Shown piece by piece: positions 7,417-19,411 of a stretch of DNA of 64,000 bases (its first letter is position 1; each line of letters begins with the position of its first letter). Under the pieces are notes generated by a model that saw nothing but the letters and a program-made list of their open reading frames with translations, ran no database searches and had not been told where the DNA came from. Source of the stretch: an uncultured Bacteroidales bacterium (GTDB lineage: Bacteria; Bacteroidota; Bacteroidia; Bacteroidales; P3); NCBI GenBank assembly GCA_944321735.1, contig CALUMK010000012.1, positions 1 to 64,000 on the forward strand. The letters run 5' to 3'. A program made the position numbers and the translations under genes.

Positions 7417-8493
7417 TTGATTTTGGAGATAAAAGACAAGAAGGAGGCGCTTTCCTGGCTGATCAGCACCGGGGAGGAAGCGCGGAAGCTGCGTCAGGCG
7501 GCGCATGAAGTCAAGATGGCGCACGTGGGCAATAAGGTGTATCTGAGGGCCTTGATAGAGTATTCCAATGTCTGCCGCAAAAACTGCTATTATTGCGGGA
7601 TCCGGAGCGGCAATGCGGCCGTGCGCCGCTATACCGTGGGCAAGGACGAGGTGCTGCAGGCCGCCCGTTTCGCCCATCAGGCCGGTTTCGGTTCGTTGGT
7701 GCTTCAGTCCGGGGAACGCCAGGACGAGGCTTTTGTCAGAGACATAGAGGAACTGGTCGATGCCATGATGCAGCAAAGCGGCGGGGAGCTGGGCATCACC
7801 CTTTCCTTGGGGGAACAGAAGCCGGAGACCTACGCCCGATGGAAAAAGGCCGGAGCGATTCGTTACCTGCTCCGCATCGAGACCTCTTCGCCCGAGCTCT
7901 ACGCCCGTCTGCATCCCGCCGACCATTCGTTTCAGGCACGGCTCGACTGTCTGAAGAGCTTGCGCGATGCCGGCTATCAGGTGGGCAGCGGCATCATGAT
8001 CGGATTGCCTTTCCAAAGCCCGGAGCAAGTGGTGGAGGACGTGTATTTCCTCAAGGAGATGGATGTGGACATGGTGGGCATGGGACCCTACATAGAACAC
8101 CCGCAGACCCCGCTCTGGGAGTACCGGGACAGGATTCCGTCCAAACAGGAACGCTACGACTGGAGCTTGAACGCCTGGGCCTTGCTCCGGCTGATAGCCC
8201 CTGATATCAATATCGCTTCCACGACGGCTATCGGCAGCCTCAGCCCCAAGGGGCGGGAAGAAGCCCTTTATACGGCGGCCAACGTCATCATGCCCAACCT
8301 GACCCCGTTTTCCTGCCGAAAGGAATACTTCCTGTACGAGCACAAGATTTGCATCGAGGAAAGCCATGAGGACAGCCGGGAGAACATCGAGCGCATTATC
8401 CGCGAGGCCGGTTGCGAGCCGGGCTATTTCGCCCAGGGCAATTCCCGGCATTTCTACGCCCGGTTCGATACCGGGATGCAAAAGGATAGCTGA
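7417..8493 (+). CDS. hydE: [FeFe] hydrogenase maturase HydE, radical SAM
   Basis: HydE is a radical SAM enzyme that helps build the 2Fe subcluster of [FeFe] hydrogenase. The cluster motif CRKNCYYC (Cys53, Cys57, Cys60; C-x3-C-x2-C) lies in YSNVCRKNCYYCGIRSGN, and the family's LQSGE, GSGIMIGLPFQ and GPYIEHPQTPLW segments follow. Length (358) is normal. No hydF, hydG or hydrogenase gene is in the window, so this copy is an orphan here. The frame opens after a TAA at 7408, leaving TTG at 7417 (or TTG at 7423) as the start; no in-frame ATG precedes the conserved part. The distantly related PylB and methylornithine-type enzymes are less likely. Confidence 0.88.
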   Translation: MILEIKDKKEALSWLISTGEEARKLRQAAHEVKMAHVGNKVYLRALIEYSNVCRKNCYYCGIRSGNAAVRRYTVGKDEVLQAARFAHQAGFGSLVLQSGERQDEAFVRDIEELVDAMMQQSGGELGITLSLGEQKPETYARWKKAGAIRYLLRIETSSPELYARLHPADHSFQARLDCLKSLRDAGYQVGSGIMIGLPFQSPEQVVEDVYFLKEMDVDMVGMGPYIEHPQTPLWEYRDRIPSKQERYDWSLNAWALLRLIAPDINIASTTAIGSLSPKGREEALYTAANVIMPNLTPFSCRKEYFLYEHKICIEESHEDSRENIERIIREAGCEPGYFAQGNSRHFYARFDTGMQKDS

Positions 8494-8546
8494 AGGCTCA
8501 TTGTATTGTCTAAGTTAGTTGCTGGTTTTGTGTGGATTCCGTCCGC

Positions 8547-8581
8547 ATTGTTTTTTTTCTTATTTTCGCTGGTTAATCTTG
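8547..8581 (+). promoter_or_regulatory. Possible valS promoter
   Basis: ATTG (8547-8550) and TAATCTTG (8574-8581) are 23 bases apart, each one mismatch from the TTTG and TAnnTTTG consensus. The leader to the ATG at 8705 would be about 117 bases. I see no recognisable riboswitch or T-box in it. Confidence 0.3.
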
Positions 8582-8704
8582 CGTAAATGCGGGCTTGCGA
8601 GGCCGGGAGGAAATGCCTCCGGATGCAGGTGGAACGTGCGGCTGGAGAAATTCCCCATGATGGGTTCGCAACCTATTTATCGCAAATAAAATCAAAGAAT
8701 AACA

Positions 8705-11344
8705 ATGTCCGAAGAACTGTCTTCCAAATACGAGCCTCATCAAATAGAGGACAAATGGTATGCCTACTGGCTCGACCATGATTTTTTCCATTCCGAACCT
8801 GACCAGCGCGAAGCTTACAGCATCGTGATTCCGCCTCCCAATGTGACGGGAATCCTGCATATGGGGCACATGCTGAACAATACCTTGCAGGATGTGCTGG
8901 TGCGTCGGGCCAGGATGCAAGGCAAGAACGCCTGCTGGGTGCCGGGCATGGATCATGCTTCGATTGCCACCGAGGCCAAAGTGGTTTCGTTTTTGAAAGA
9001 GAAGGGCATTGACAAGAACACCTTGAGCCGGGAGCAGTTTCTGGAATACGCCTGGGAATGGAAAGACAAGTACGGCGGCATCATCTTGCAGCAGCTCCGT
9101 AAGTTAGGGGCAAGCTGCGATTGGGCCAGGACCCGTTTCACGATGGACGAGGTCTGCTCGGAATCGGTTTTGGATGTCTTTGTGGACCTGTACAAGCGCG
9201 GCCTGATTTACCGGGGCGTGCGGATGGTCAACTGGGATCCCAAGGCCAAGACGGCGCTTTCGGACGAGGAAGTGATTTATAAGGAAACCCAAGGGAAACT
9301 GTACTACTTGCGTTACCGGGTCAAGGAAGATCCGGAACGCTTCCTGATTGTGGCCACGACCCGGCCGGAGACCATCATGGGCGATACGGCGGTTTGCGTG
9401 AACCCGGATGACGAGCGTTACCACTGGCTGCGCGGCAAGCATGTGATTGTGCCTTTGGTGGGTAGGGAAGTGCCGGTGATCGAGGACAGCTATGTGGACA
9501 AGGATTTCGGGACGGGATGCCTCAAGATTACGCCCGCCCACGATATCAACGACTACAATATCGGCATGAAATACAAGCTGGAGAGCTTGGATGTGTTCAA
9601 CGACGACGGCACGCTCAACGAGCTGGGCGGCAAGTACGCCGGGATGGACCGTTTTGCGGTGCGCAAGCAGATCGTGGTGGACCTCAAGCAGGCGGATTTG
9701 CTGGAAAAAGAGGAAGATTACGTCAATAATGTGGGATATTCGGAACGTACCGATGTGGCCATCGAGCCCAAGCTTTCGATGCAGTGGTTCCTCAAGATGG
9801 AAGAATTGGCCAAGCCGGCTTTGCGCGTGGTGATGGACGATGAGATCCAGTTCGTTCCGGCCAAGTTCAAGAACACCTACCGGCATTGGATGGAGAATGT
9901 CAAGGACTGGTGCATTTCCCGCCAGCTCTGGTGGGGGCATCGGATTCCGGCCTATTACCTGCCCAACCGGGAAGTGGAAGTGGCCAAGTCGGCGCAGGAG
10001 GCTCTGGAACAGGCCAAGGCCAAGTATCCGGAAGCCGCGGCTTGGACAGTGGCCGACCTCAAGCAGGACGAAGATGTTCTGGATACCTGGTTCTCGTCCT
10101 GGCTGTGGCCGATCGAGGTCTTCGATGGCATCCGCAAGCCGGACAATCCGGAAATCAGCTATTATTATCCTACCGCCGATTTGGTGACCGCCCCCGATAT
10201 CATTTTCTTCTGGGTGGCGCGTATGATCATGGCCGGTCTGGATTACCGCAAGCAGATACCGTTCAAGCATGTGTATTTCACCGGTACGGTGCGCGACAAA
10301 TTGGGTCGGAAGATGTCCAAGTCGCTTGGCAATTCGCCCGATCCGATCATGCTGATGGACAAGTACGGCACGGACGGGGTGCGCGTGGGGATGCTGCTGA
10401 CTTCCCCGGCGGGCAACGACCTGCCTTTCGATGAAAGCCTTTGCGAGCAAGGGCGTAACTTCTGCAACAAGATTTGGAATGCCTTGCGTTTGATCAAGGG
10501 TTGGAGCCGGGATGAAAAGTTGCCGCAGCCTGAATCGGCGCGTCTGGCCTGCGATTGGTTCGAGGCCCGTCTGTGCCAGGCACTGCAGGAAGCCGACGAG
10601 AATATGGAAAAGTACCGTATCAGCGAGGCTTTGATGCAGTTATATAAATTGGTATGGGATGATTTCTGCTCCTGGTACCTGGAAATGATCAAGCCGGCTT
10701 ACGGCCAGCCGATCGATGGCTTGACGCAGGATCGGGCGATCCGTTTCATGGAGGTCCTGATGCAGGCATTGCATCCGTTCATGCCTTTCATCACCGAGGA
10801 AATCTGGCATTCGCTGGCCGAACGCAAGGAGAGCGAAAGCGTCATGTTCCAGCCCCTGCCCAAGACGGGATTGTCGGAGGCGCAGCGGCTTGTCTTGGAT
10901 GGCTTTGCCCAAGCCGAGCAGGTCATCATGGGTATCCGGGCTTTGCGCAACGAGAAGAACATACCTAACAAGACTCCTTTGCGGCTGTTGGCCAAGACGG
11001 CCGGGAAGAATGCTTTCGACAGCCTGATTGTCAAACTGGGCAATATCGAAAGTCTGGAATACATCGACCAGGCGGCCGAAGGGGCGCTTTCGTTCATGGC
11101 AGGCAAAGACGAGTATTTCGTGCCGATGGACGGCCATGTGGACGTGGAAGCCGAGAAGGCCCGTATCGACAAGGAACTGGCTTATCTGCGCGGCTTCTTG
11201 CAGTCGGTATTGAAGAAGTTGGAAAACAAGCGTTTTGTGGAATCTGCACCGGTAAAGGTGGTAGAGGCCGAACGCAAGAAGCAGGCGGATGCGGAGGAGA
11301 AGATTGCGGCCTTGGAAGCGCAGTTGAAGCAGCTGACCCGATAG
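8705..11344 (+). CDS. valS: Valyl-tRNA synthetase
   Basis: This class I aminoacyl-tRNA synthetase charges tRNA-Val. The HIGH-type motif is [13 protein letters not shown] near residue 45 and the KMSKS motif is KMSKSLGNS near residue 538. The editing domain between them ([14 protein letters not shown]) removes mischarged threonine, and a C-terminal coiled coil typical of ValRS is seen at about 805-875 ([20 protein letters not shown]). The 879-residue length is normal. Start is the ATG at 8705. The large antisense open frames inside this gene are shadows. Confidence 0.97.
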   Translation: MSEELSSKYEPHQIEDKWYAYWLDHDFFHSEPDQREAYSIVIPPPNVTGILHMGHMLNNTLQDVLVRRARMQGKNACWVPGMDHASIATEAKVVSFLKEKGIDKNTLSREQFLEYAWEWKDKYGGIILQQLRKLGASCDWARTRFTMDEVCSESVLDVFVDLYKRGLIYRGVRMVNWDPKAKTALSDEEVIYKETQGKLYYLRYRVKEDPERFLIVATTRPETIMGDTAVCVNPDDERYHWLRGKHVIVPLVGREVPVIEDSYVDKDFGTGCLKITPAHDINDYNIGMKYKLESLDVFNDDGTLNELGGKYAGMDRFAVRKQIVVDLKQADLLEKEEDYVNNVGYSERTDVAIEPKLSMQWFLKMEELAKPALRVVMDDEIQFVPAKFKNTYRHWMENVKDWCISRQLWWGHRIPAYYLPNREVEVAKSAQEALEQAKAKYPEAAAWTVADLKQDEDVLDTWFSSWLWPIEVFDGIRKPDNPEISYYYPTADLVTAPDIIFFWVARMIMAGLDYRKQIPFKHVYFTGTVRDKLGRKMSKSLGNSPDPIMLMDKYGTDGVRVGMLLTSPAGNDLPFDESLCEQGRNFCNKIWNALRLIKGWSRDEKLPQPESARLACDWFEARLCQALQEADENMEKYRISEALMQLYKLVWDDFCSWYLEMIKPAYGQPIDGLTQDRAIRFMEVLMQALHPFMPFITEEIWHSLAERKESESVMFQPLPKTGLSEAQRLVLDGFAQAEQVIMGIRALRNEKNIPNKTPLRLLAKTAGKNAFDSLIVKLGNIESLEYIDQAAEGALSFMAGKDEYFVPMDGHVDVEAEKARIDKELAYLRGFLQSVLKKLENKRFVESAPVKVVEAERKKQADAEEKIAALEAQLKQLTR

Positions 11345-11506
11345 CCGTTTCGGGTGTCGGGTTCTGAATGCTGTGGATGAGGTGCGGGTCGGAATCGGTG
11401 CATGATGTTTTCTCGGGCTTCTCGAATTGTGTGCGCGGAAAGGAAACGTTTTTGGATTGCGGTGGATTGTGGCGTGAGCTAGTGTTTGTATGGTTATTGA
11501 TTGATA

Positions 11507-12049
11507 ATGAGAAAGATATTGCTTTTGTTAGTTTGCGGATTGTTGTTCTTTGCTGGAGGGGGAGGGGAACTTATGGGGCAGACGGTCCGGGGCAAGAAAA
11601 GCAATACCGGCGGCGTGCAGTCTTCCCAGTTGGTGGGCGGCAAGGTATTGGTATTCACGAAAGGACCGGGCAAGCGTACCATCTATGCGATTGGTTCGGA
11701 AATGAAGGTGAAGATGATAAACGGCCTTAAAGTGGAGGGTCGTTTGCAGGCTGTCCGGGATACGGGATTCATTTTGGGTAACAAGATGATTACCTATGAT
11801 TCGTTAGAGGCCTATTATGTGCCGATGCGGATTTGTTTGTTGGTAGGGACTGCTTTGTGCGTGGGAGGGGGCGGCTATATGTTGTTGGACGGCTTCAACG
11901 GTTTGACCAACCATAAGGATCCTCCTTTCCATGTGGAGGCTTTGGCCGTCGGAATTCCGATGCTGGCGGCCGGGGCGGCGATTTTGCCGTTCAAGCAGGT
12001 GAAGAGGAGGACTTCGGTATGGCGTCCTCTCCCCATGGATCTCTGGTAG
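11507..12049 (+). CDS. Hypothetical secreted or membrane protein
   Basis: The 180-residue protein starts with a signal-like segment (RKILLLLVCGLLFFAGGGG). It then has a small beta-rich part with Sm-like flavour (MKVKMINGLKVEGRLQAVRDTGFILGNKMITYD), followed by two hydrophobic segments at about 107-123 and 144-160 and a basic tail. I do not know a function. Similar small proteins in this phylum carry a GxxVxGRL-type strand pair before two helices, but that is recollection. The ATG at 11507 is preferred over the TTG at 11501. Its TAG stop is the first base triplet of a long palindromic repeat. Confidence 0.6.
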   Translation: MRKILLLLVCGLLFFAGGGGELMGQTVRGKKSNTGGVQSSQLVGGKVLVFTKGPGKRTIYAIGSEMKVKMINGLKVEGRLQAVRDTGFILGNKMITYDSLEAYYVPMRICLLVGTALCVGGGGYMLLDGFNGLTNHKDPPFHVEALAVGIPMLAAGAAILPFKQVKRRTSVWRPLPMDLW

Positions 12050-12172
12050 CGATGCGGGATAGCCGACAATCTACGGCGTTGCACTCCCTTGGCGGAATCC
12101 TCACGTACTAAAGTACGCTCCGGTTCGCCTGCGGTCGTGCGCCTTGTATCTTGTCGGCTCTGCCGCATCGCT
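12048..12172. repeat. Long imperfect palindrome beginning on a stop codon (type C, copy 1)
   Basis: The ends AGCGATGCGG (12048) and CCGCATCGCT (to 12172) are perfectly complementary. Inside, GCCGACAA pairs with TTGTCGGC and further inward segments pair imperfectly. The centre holds CTCACGTAC-TAA-AGTACGCTCCG (12100-12122), almost identical to the centre of the element at 63167. The element overlaps the TAG of the preceding gene (12047-12049). A 15-bp piece of its right end (12158-12172) recurs at 12239-12253. The remainder of the gap to lptF (12173-12453) shows nothing else I can name. Confidence 0.75.
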
Positions 12173-12453
12173 AGACTGTAGCTAAAATGGGTGTTGACGC
12201 GTTCTGACCCGCCAACGCCAACGCCGGCGTGCAGGAATCTCTGCCGCATCGCTGGGCGGTGGTCGATGAGGACTTGCCAACCATCGATGGATTGCGGGTC
12301 GGAAGAGTTCGATGCAATTGCGTGGATTCTGGCCGTAAGGGCGGCTTCGCCATGGTCGGGAAGGAAAATAGATAAAAAGAAAGATAGAAATTGATTCCCT
12401 TGGGCATCGGCCGGATTGGGCAGATGCCGGCATGAGGGAAAACGGAAAAAGAT

Positions 12454-13893
12454 ATGAAGAAGATAGACAAATTCGTCCTGAAGTCTTTCATAGGACCTTT
12501 GGTGTTGACCTTTTTGATCTCCACGTTTGTCCTTTTGCTCCAGTTTATATGGAGGTACATGGACGATTTGGTAGGAAAGGGATTGCAATTGAGTGATATT
12601 GCGGAATTCCTCTGGTATGCGTGCTGGACCTTCGTGCCCATGTCGCTGCCGATGTCGGTCCTGTTGTCTTCCTTGATGGTGTTCGGCAGTCTTGGAGAGC
12701 ATTACGAATTGGTGTCGATGAAAGCGGCAGGGATTCCTCTGCGGCGAGTCATGTTCTCGACCATCCTGGCCAGCGTGGTCATCAGCGGCGTGGCATTCTA
12801 TTTTGCCAATAATGCCGTGCCGAAAGCCTACAAGCTGCACCGGCAGAAGTATCAGGAAATGCAGCAGACACGGCCGGCGGTCAATGTGCAGGAAGGTATC
12901 TATTATTATGGTATTCCCGATTATGTGATCCGGGTGGGGCACAAGGAGGATGATGGCCTGTACTTGGAAGACGTGCAGATTTACGACCATTCGGAAAAGA
13001 AAGGGAACCGGGCGGTCACGATGTCCAATACGGGCAGCATGTTTACTCGTGACAAGGGGCGTTATTTGGTTTTCAATCTGTATGATGGCTTTTCTTATGG
13101 GGAAGATGTGGAACAGGCTAAATTCGGCGGATCGGATCGGAAACGGAACGATGATTCCTTTACTCGGATTAAATTCGATACCCAGACGCTGATTATCGAC
13201 TTGTCGGAATATGAAGGTCCGGAAGTAGATGAGGATATGTATGGGCGACATCAAAAGGCATTGGGGTTGAAAGCTCTTGGAAAACAAATTGATACGCTTC
13301 GGATGCGGGCGGATAGAAGAGTTTCGGAATTGGTGGCGAGCGTGAATGGCAGGAATTATTATTTGGGTTCGCTGATTGGCACGGATACGGCTATGGTGTC
13401 CAGAATGAATGCACTGATTGCCGATAACGATTTCAAGCCAAGTTATGTCTTGCCCCCATTGGACAAAAAGGATCTCCGGAATGCTTCTGCCCAAGCCAAT
13501 TCGATGGCCAGTGATATGTCTTACTATAAAAAGGATGTGCAATACCAGCAGGAAAGATTGAACTCCTATCGGGTAGAAGAACATAAGAAATTCAGCCTTT
13601 CGGTCGGATGTTTGATATTGTTCTTCATCGGAGCCCCGTTGGGCGCCTTGATCCGCAAGGGGGGCATGGGGATGCCTCTGGTAGTTTCAGTCTTGTTGTT
13701 CATTATCTATTATACCTTGTCGGTGATAGGGGAAAAAGCGGCTATCGAGGGGTCGCTGACTTGCACTTTCGGTTCTTGGCTGGCCACGATCATATTCTTT
13801 CCTTTCGGGCTTTTCCTGACAATACAGGCCACGATAGATTCATCGTTGGTGGATGCGGATACTTGGCGCAAATTGTTTCGGAAGAGGAAATGA
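12454..13893 (+). CDS. LptF/LptG-family LPS export permease
   Basis: The 479-residue protein is a YjgP/YjgQ (LptF/LptG) permease, part of the ABC transporter that extracts lipopolysaccharide from the inner membrane and passes it to the Lpt bridge. The N-terminal helices (FVLKSFIGPLVLTFLISTFVLLLQFIW; FVPMSLPMSVLLSSLMVFG) and the EHYELVSMKAAGIPLRRVM coupling region are characteristic. A large periplasmic jelly-roll region follows at about 120-370, then a final group of helices from about 380 (IGAPLGALIRKGGMGMPL). F and G cannot be told apart from sequence by eye. It lies 55 bases before ligA. Confidence 0.9.
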   Translation: MKKIDKFVLKSFIGPLVLTFLISTFVLLLQFIWRYMDDLVGKGLQLSDIAEFLWYACWTFVPMSLPMSVLLSSLMVFGSLGEHYELVSMKAAGIPLRRVMFSTILASVVISGVAFYFANNAVPKAYKLHRQKYQEMQQTRPAVNVQEGIYYYGIPDYVIRVGHKEDDGLYLEDVQIYDHSEKKGNRAVTMSNTGSMFTRDKGRYLVFNLYDGFSYGEDVEQAKFGGSDRKRNDDSFTRIKFDTQTLIIDLSEYEGPEVDEDMYGRHQKALGLKALGKQIDTLRMRADRRVSELVASVNGRNYYLGSLIGTDTAMVSRMNALIADNDFKPSYVLPPLDKKDLRNASAQANSMASDMSYYKKDVQYQQERLNSYRVEEHKKFSLSVGCLILFFIGAPLGALIRKGGMGMPLVVSVLLFIIYYTLSVIGEKAAIEGSLTCTFGSWLATIIFFPFGLFLTIQATIDSSLVDADTWRKLFRKRK

Positions 13894-13945
13894 TGTTTGG
13901 AGTCCTGCAAAGGAATTCTGTTTGGTTTTAGGTGAATGTATTTGA

Positions 13946-16258
<2,313 letters not shown>

Positions 16259-16267
16259 TTCGGCATC

Positions 16268-18181
16268 TTACCAGCCGGGTGTGATTTGCTCATATCGGAT
16301 TCGTTTCTCATTTCTTTTTTGTCTCCTTTCTTTTTTCCGTTGCAGGCTTTTGGATTTGATTTTTCCAGGATCGATATCGAAACGGTAACGGTATCCGGCA
16401 ACAATCTGCAATTCTTTTCCGATGTCGTTTTCAGCCTTGGCAAACCGCAGGCGTCCATTGAATTGCAAATCGAACACGTGGACTTTGGCCAAGGCATAGC
16501 TGCCCCTGAGCCGCAATCCGGCCACGCTTCCGCTGGATTGGTTTCCGTGCATGTCCCAATAGTAGTTTAAACCGCCGGAAAGACGCAATGTCTTTTGAAA
16601 GAGACTTTTGGACAAGACGATGGAAGGACCGAGGCTGTAGCTGAATGTGGTTGGACTGAATGCGGATCGGTCTATGCCTGTACTGAAGTTGATTGCGGAT
16701 TGCAAGTTGTACTCGCCTTCAAAACGGATACCGTGCCGGACGGTGGCGTAAACATAGTCGTTGAATGTTTTTTGCGTTTTTTCCCGGGAACTTTGGTATG
16801 AAATATCGATGCCGGCTTGCTGGGGGCGAAGTGCATCGGAAGGAGAACTGAAACCGAAGCTGAATTGGGCTTGTTGCGATATTTGCCGGAATGCCATGGT
16901 GTCGGGATTTTGGATCCAAGGGTCATCGGGGCGTGTCAAATCAACGGGTTTGATTTGCGTGTAGGCCGTGAAGTTGGAATAGGATGCCGTCAAGGCAAAC
17001 TTCTCGTTGATTCGGTAGTTCAGATAGGCCGAGCCGACGATACGGTCCATCCGGCTGGCTTTGTCTTTTGCCAGATCGTCCCTTTGCCATCCGATGTCGG
17101 CTTTAATGTCGAATTTGGAGAAATTCCGGGCAAACGACAGCACAAGGTTTTCGAAGTCCCGATTGAAATAATAGGCGCCCAGGGTTTCGTATCCGGGGCT
17201 GATTCTCTCGTATGCAAGACTGATGCCTTTGAATGCCAAACCTATTTTATAGGCGGAGTGTATGGATGTAGACGGGCGTTGTCCCAAGAACGGGCGCATC
17301 AAGCCTGCAAGGATGCCGCTTTTGTTCTCTCTTCCTTCAAGTAGATTCCCGGTATGAGAACTCAGGCCAGCTTGTCCGTTTAATTTCAAGTCTTTATACA
17401 GGTTGAACGAGAAATCTAATGCTAAGACTGCATTGGCTTGGGGGCTTATATGGCGATGGTAGGCCGGAGGCAGGCTGTTTTGGTGATCGTCTGCTCGGAG
17501 GAAATGCAACCCGATTCGCTGTCCTTTATGTTCAAATTCCAGTTTGAAGGCATATGCGGTGCGTTTGTAGGCTGGCGCGGATGAACCATGGTATTCGTTA
17601 ATGCTTGCCTGAAGGGAGGTGTCTCCTTGCCTGGCTTTGACGAGTCGCCCGTACATGGCTGAGAAACGTAGTGGAAAATCGGGGGTAAGAGAGATACCTG
17701 CCCCATCGAATTGGTGCCCGGACAGGCCGTAAGGGTGCATGTTCATCGAAGTCCGTCCTAGATGGAGTTGAATCCATTTGTAAGAAGGTGAAAAGGAAAG
17801 TTGGGAAAATGGCTGAGAATAGGAAAAGCGATTGTCTGCCAAAGTGAAGGAAAAGGGTAATGTGATTCCGTATAAAGTAGGATTGAGCTGGAGTTGCAGC
17901 GAATAGGCGAACGGATCCTGGACTGTATTCCAATCGGAAAGCCGACTGGATACTTGCGCCCCGATGCTTCCTGTCATTTGGAAGGCTTTTTTGCTTCTTA
18001 TGTCGGTAAAATCTTGGGCGATCATAGACTGAAGAGATGCCATCGTAACGCAGATTCCGATGATGGACACGCTTCTTTTCAGCCATGTCCTGCATGAAGG
18101 TGCATGACAGCATGCAGCGGATGTTTCTTGGCGTTCTTGAAGATTTCTTTTGCCTGATTGGCGACAGGATACGTTTTTCAT
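16268..18181 (-). CDS. Predicted outer-membrane beta-barrel protein, unknown function
   Basis: The product (637 residues from the ATG at 18181; 655 from 18235) has a hydrophobic signal segment SIIGICVTMASLQSMIAQ. After it come many alternating strands ending in aromatic residues (YSLQLQLNPTLYGITLPFSF, YKWIQLHLGRTSMNMH, FSFGFSS). The pattern fits a large barrel. A final basic stretch (KSKSLQRKKERRQKRNEKR) would be periplasmic or cleaved. I recognise no named family. The signal peptide lies about 40 residues in, so the true start may be further downstream at a non-ATG codon. It shares no operon with neighbours. Confidence 0.7.
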   Translation of the reverse strand: MKNVSCRQSGKRNLQERQETSAACCHAPSCRTWLKRSVSIIGICVTMASLQSMIAQDFTDIRSKKAFQMTGSIGAQVSSRLSDWNTVQDPFAYSLQLQLNPTLYGITLPFSFTLADNRFSYSQPFSQLSFSPSYKWIQLHLGRTSMNMHPYGLSGHQFDGAGISLTPDFPLRFSAMYGRLVKARQGDTSLQASINEYHGSSAPAYKRTAYAFKLEFEHKGQRIGLHFLRADDHQNSLPPAYHRHISPQANAVLALDFSFNLYKDLKLNGQAGLSSHTGNLLEGRENKSGILAGLMRPFLGQRPSTSIHSAYKIGLAFKGISLAYERISPGYETLGAYYFNRDFENLVLSFARNFSKFDIKADIGWQRDDLAKDKASRMDRIVGSAYLNYRINEKFALTASYSNFTAYTQIKPVDLTRPDDPWIQNPDTMAFRQISQQAQFSFGFSSPSDALRPQQAGIDISYQSSREKTQKTFNDYVYATVRHGIRFEGEYNLQSAINFSTGIDRSAFSPTTFSYSLGPSIVLSKSLFQKTLRLSGGLNYYWDMHGNQSSGSVAGLRLRGSYALAKVHVFDLQFNGRLRFAKAENDIGKELQIVAGYRYRFDIDPGKIKSKSLQRKKERRQKRNEKRIRYEQITPGW

Positions 18182-18344
18182 CTTTTTTGTGTTACAGATG
18201 CCCGGCTGGATGTGGTTGCCTTGCATCAGGTTCATATTCAGTGAATATACCTTGTGACGCCGTTCGATTCAGAAGGGAAAAAGCGGAGAAATCGGACGGT
18301 CTTTTATGTATAAACGCAGAAAAAAAATTTTATCGGCACTTTGA

Positions 18345-18378
18345 TTTGTAAAAAATGTTAAAAAAATTCATACCTTTG
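18345..18378 (+). promoter_or_regulatory. Promoter of tRNA-Ser (and possibly tonB)
   Basis: TTTG at 18345-18348 and TACCTTTG at 18371-18378 are 22 bases apart, a full match to the phylum consensus, about 70 bases upstream of the tRNA. Confidence 0.75.
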
Positions 18379-18449
18379 CACGCCTTTCAGTCAGAGCAGG
18401 AGGATTTGCCTTGGGCAAGTTCGTTTCGTATTTGAAGATGGGTTGAAGA

Positions 18450-18536
18450 GGAAAGATGGGTGAGTGGCTTAAACCAACAGTTTGCTAAACTGTCGTAGGG
18501 GTTTCCCTACCGGGGGTTCGAATCCCCCTCTTTCCG
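18450..18536 (+). tRNA. tRNA-Ser(GCT)
   Basis: The acceptor stem GGAAAGA pairs with TCTTTCC, with G as discriminator. The anticodon stem ACAGT/ACTGT encloses TTGCTAA, giving anticodon GCT at 18484-18486 for AGC/AGU. A long variable arm (GTAGGG...CCCTAC) makes it a class II tRNA, and the T arm reads GGGGGTTCGAATCCCCC. CCA is not encoded. Length is 87 bases. Confidence 0.97.
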
Positions 18537-18607
18537 CTCTTGTCAACAGTTCTTGCTTGCTATTCGGATTCGCGGCAAGGATGTAGTTGCAACTAAAAAA
18601 GAAAACC

Positions 18608-19291
18608 ATGGAACTGAAAAAATCTCCAAAGGCCGATCTCGAAAGACAGAAAGGTCTTTTCGGCTCTCTGGGTTTAGTCCTTACTCTGGCTATCGTATTG
18701 GTGGCATTCGAGTGGAAGTCGTATGACAAGGAAGAAATCCAGGTGACTACGAGAGCTGCCGTAGAGACGGAAGAGGAAATGATTATCCAGACGGAACAGA
18801 ATCTGCCTCCTCCACCTCCGCCACCTCCTGCTCAGGTATCCGACCAGATTGAAATCGTGGAAGACGATGTGGAAATTGAAACCGAGGTAGAAATCAATGC
18901 GGAAGCCACGGAAGAAACGGTGGTGGAAGATTATGTTGCTCCTCCGGTAGTGGAAGAAGAGGAAGTAGTGGAAGAAGAGATTTTCCAGATTGTGGAAGAA
19001 ATGCCTTCTTATCCTGGCGGAACCGAAGCGCTTTATGCTTATTTGGGTGATAATATGCGCTATCCGGTGGTCGCGATGGAAAGTGGAATTTCGGGTGTGG
19101 TTTATGTCCAGTTCGTTGTTGAAAAAGACGGAAGCGTATCTCAAGTGAAAGTGATGCGTGGAATTGGAGGAGGCTGTGATGAAGAAGCTATCCGGGTTAT
19201 CGAGAACATGCCTAAGTGGAATCCGGGTAAGCAGCGTGGCCGTGCGGTACGTGTGTTGTACGCAGTGCCTATTCGTTTCACACTTAACTAA
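18608..19291 (+). CDS. tonB: Energy transducer TonB
   Basis: The 227-residue protein couples the inner-membrane proton motive force (with ExbB/ExbD) to outer-membrane TonB-dependent transporters. The start MELKKSPKADLE and the membrane helix at about 18-36 (LFGSLGLVLTLAIVLVAFEW) are typical of this phylum. A Pro run (LPPPPPPPPAQV) and a Glu/Val-rich periplasmic stalk follow, then the TonB C-terminal domain (YPVVAMESGISGVVYVQFVV, IRVIENMPKWNPGKQRG). ATG at 18608 is chosen over the upstream TTG at 18587. It lies 72 bases after tRNA-Ser and has its own terminator. No exbB or exbD is nearby. Confidence 0.93.
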   Translation: MELKKSPKADLERQKGLFGSLGLVLTLAIVLVAFEWKSYDKEEIQVTTRAAVETEEEMIIQTEQNLPPPPPPPPAQVSDQIEIVEDDVEIETEVEINAEATEETVVEDYVAPPVVEEEEVVEEEIFQIVEEMPSYPGGTEALYAYLGDNMRYPVVAMESGISGVVYVQFVVEKDGSVSQVKVMRGIGGGCDEEAIRVIENMPKWNPGKQRGRAVRVLYAVPIRFTLN

Positions 19292-19314
19292 GTTTAGTAA
19301 TCGAAGTCTTTTGG

Positions 19315-19345
19315 AAAGCCGCTTGTGTCATGCAAGCGGCTTTTT
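19315..19345 (+). terminator. Intrinsic terminator after tonB
   Basis: The stem AAAGCCGCTTG (19315-19325) pairs with CAAGCGGCTTT (19333-19343), has a 7-base loop and is followed by TTTTT overlapping the stem end. Confidence 0.8.
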
Positions 19346-19411
19346 GCATAATCGGCCGGGCGGACAGGACAGTGGTTTTGCTGACCAATTATCGTATCGG
19401 TCTTTTTATCC

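Noticed and set aside
7285..8481. 398-codon frame antisense to hydE
   Set aside because: The plus strand encodes clear HydE motifs; the antisense product is not protein-like.
8582..8704. T-box or riboswitch in the valS leader
   Set aside because: No specifier or antiterminator motif is visible and T-boxes are not known in this phylum.
9104..10450. 448-codon frame antisense to valS
   Set aside because: Same reason: a shadow of valS with no recognisable motif.
11875..13584. 569-codon frame antisense to lptF
   Set aside because: Shadow of the permease gene; composition is that of antisense sequence.
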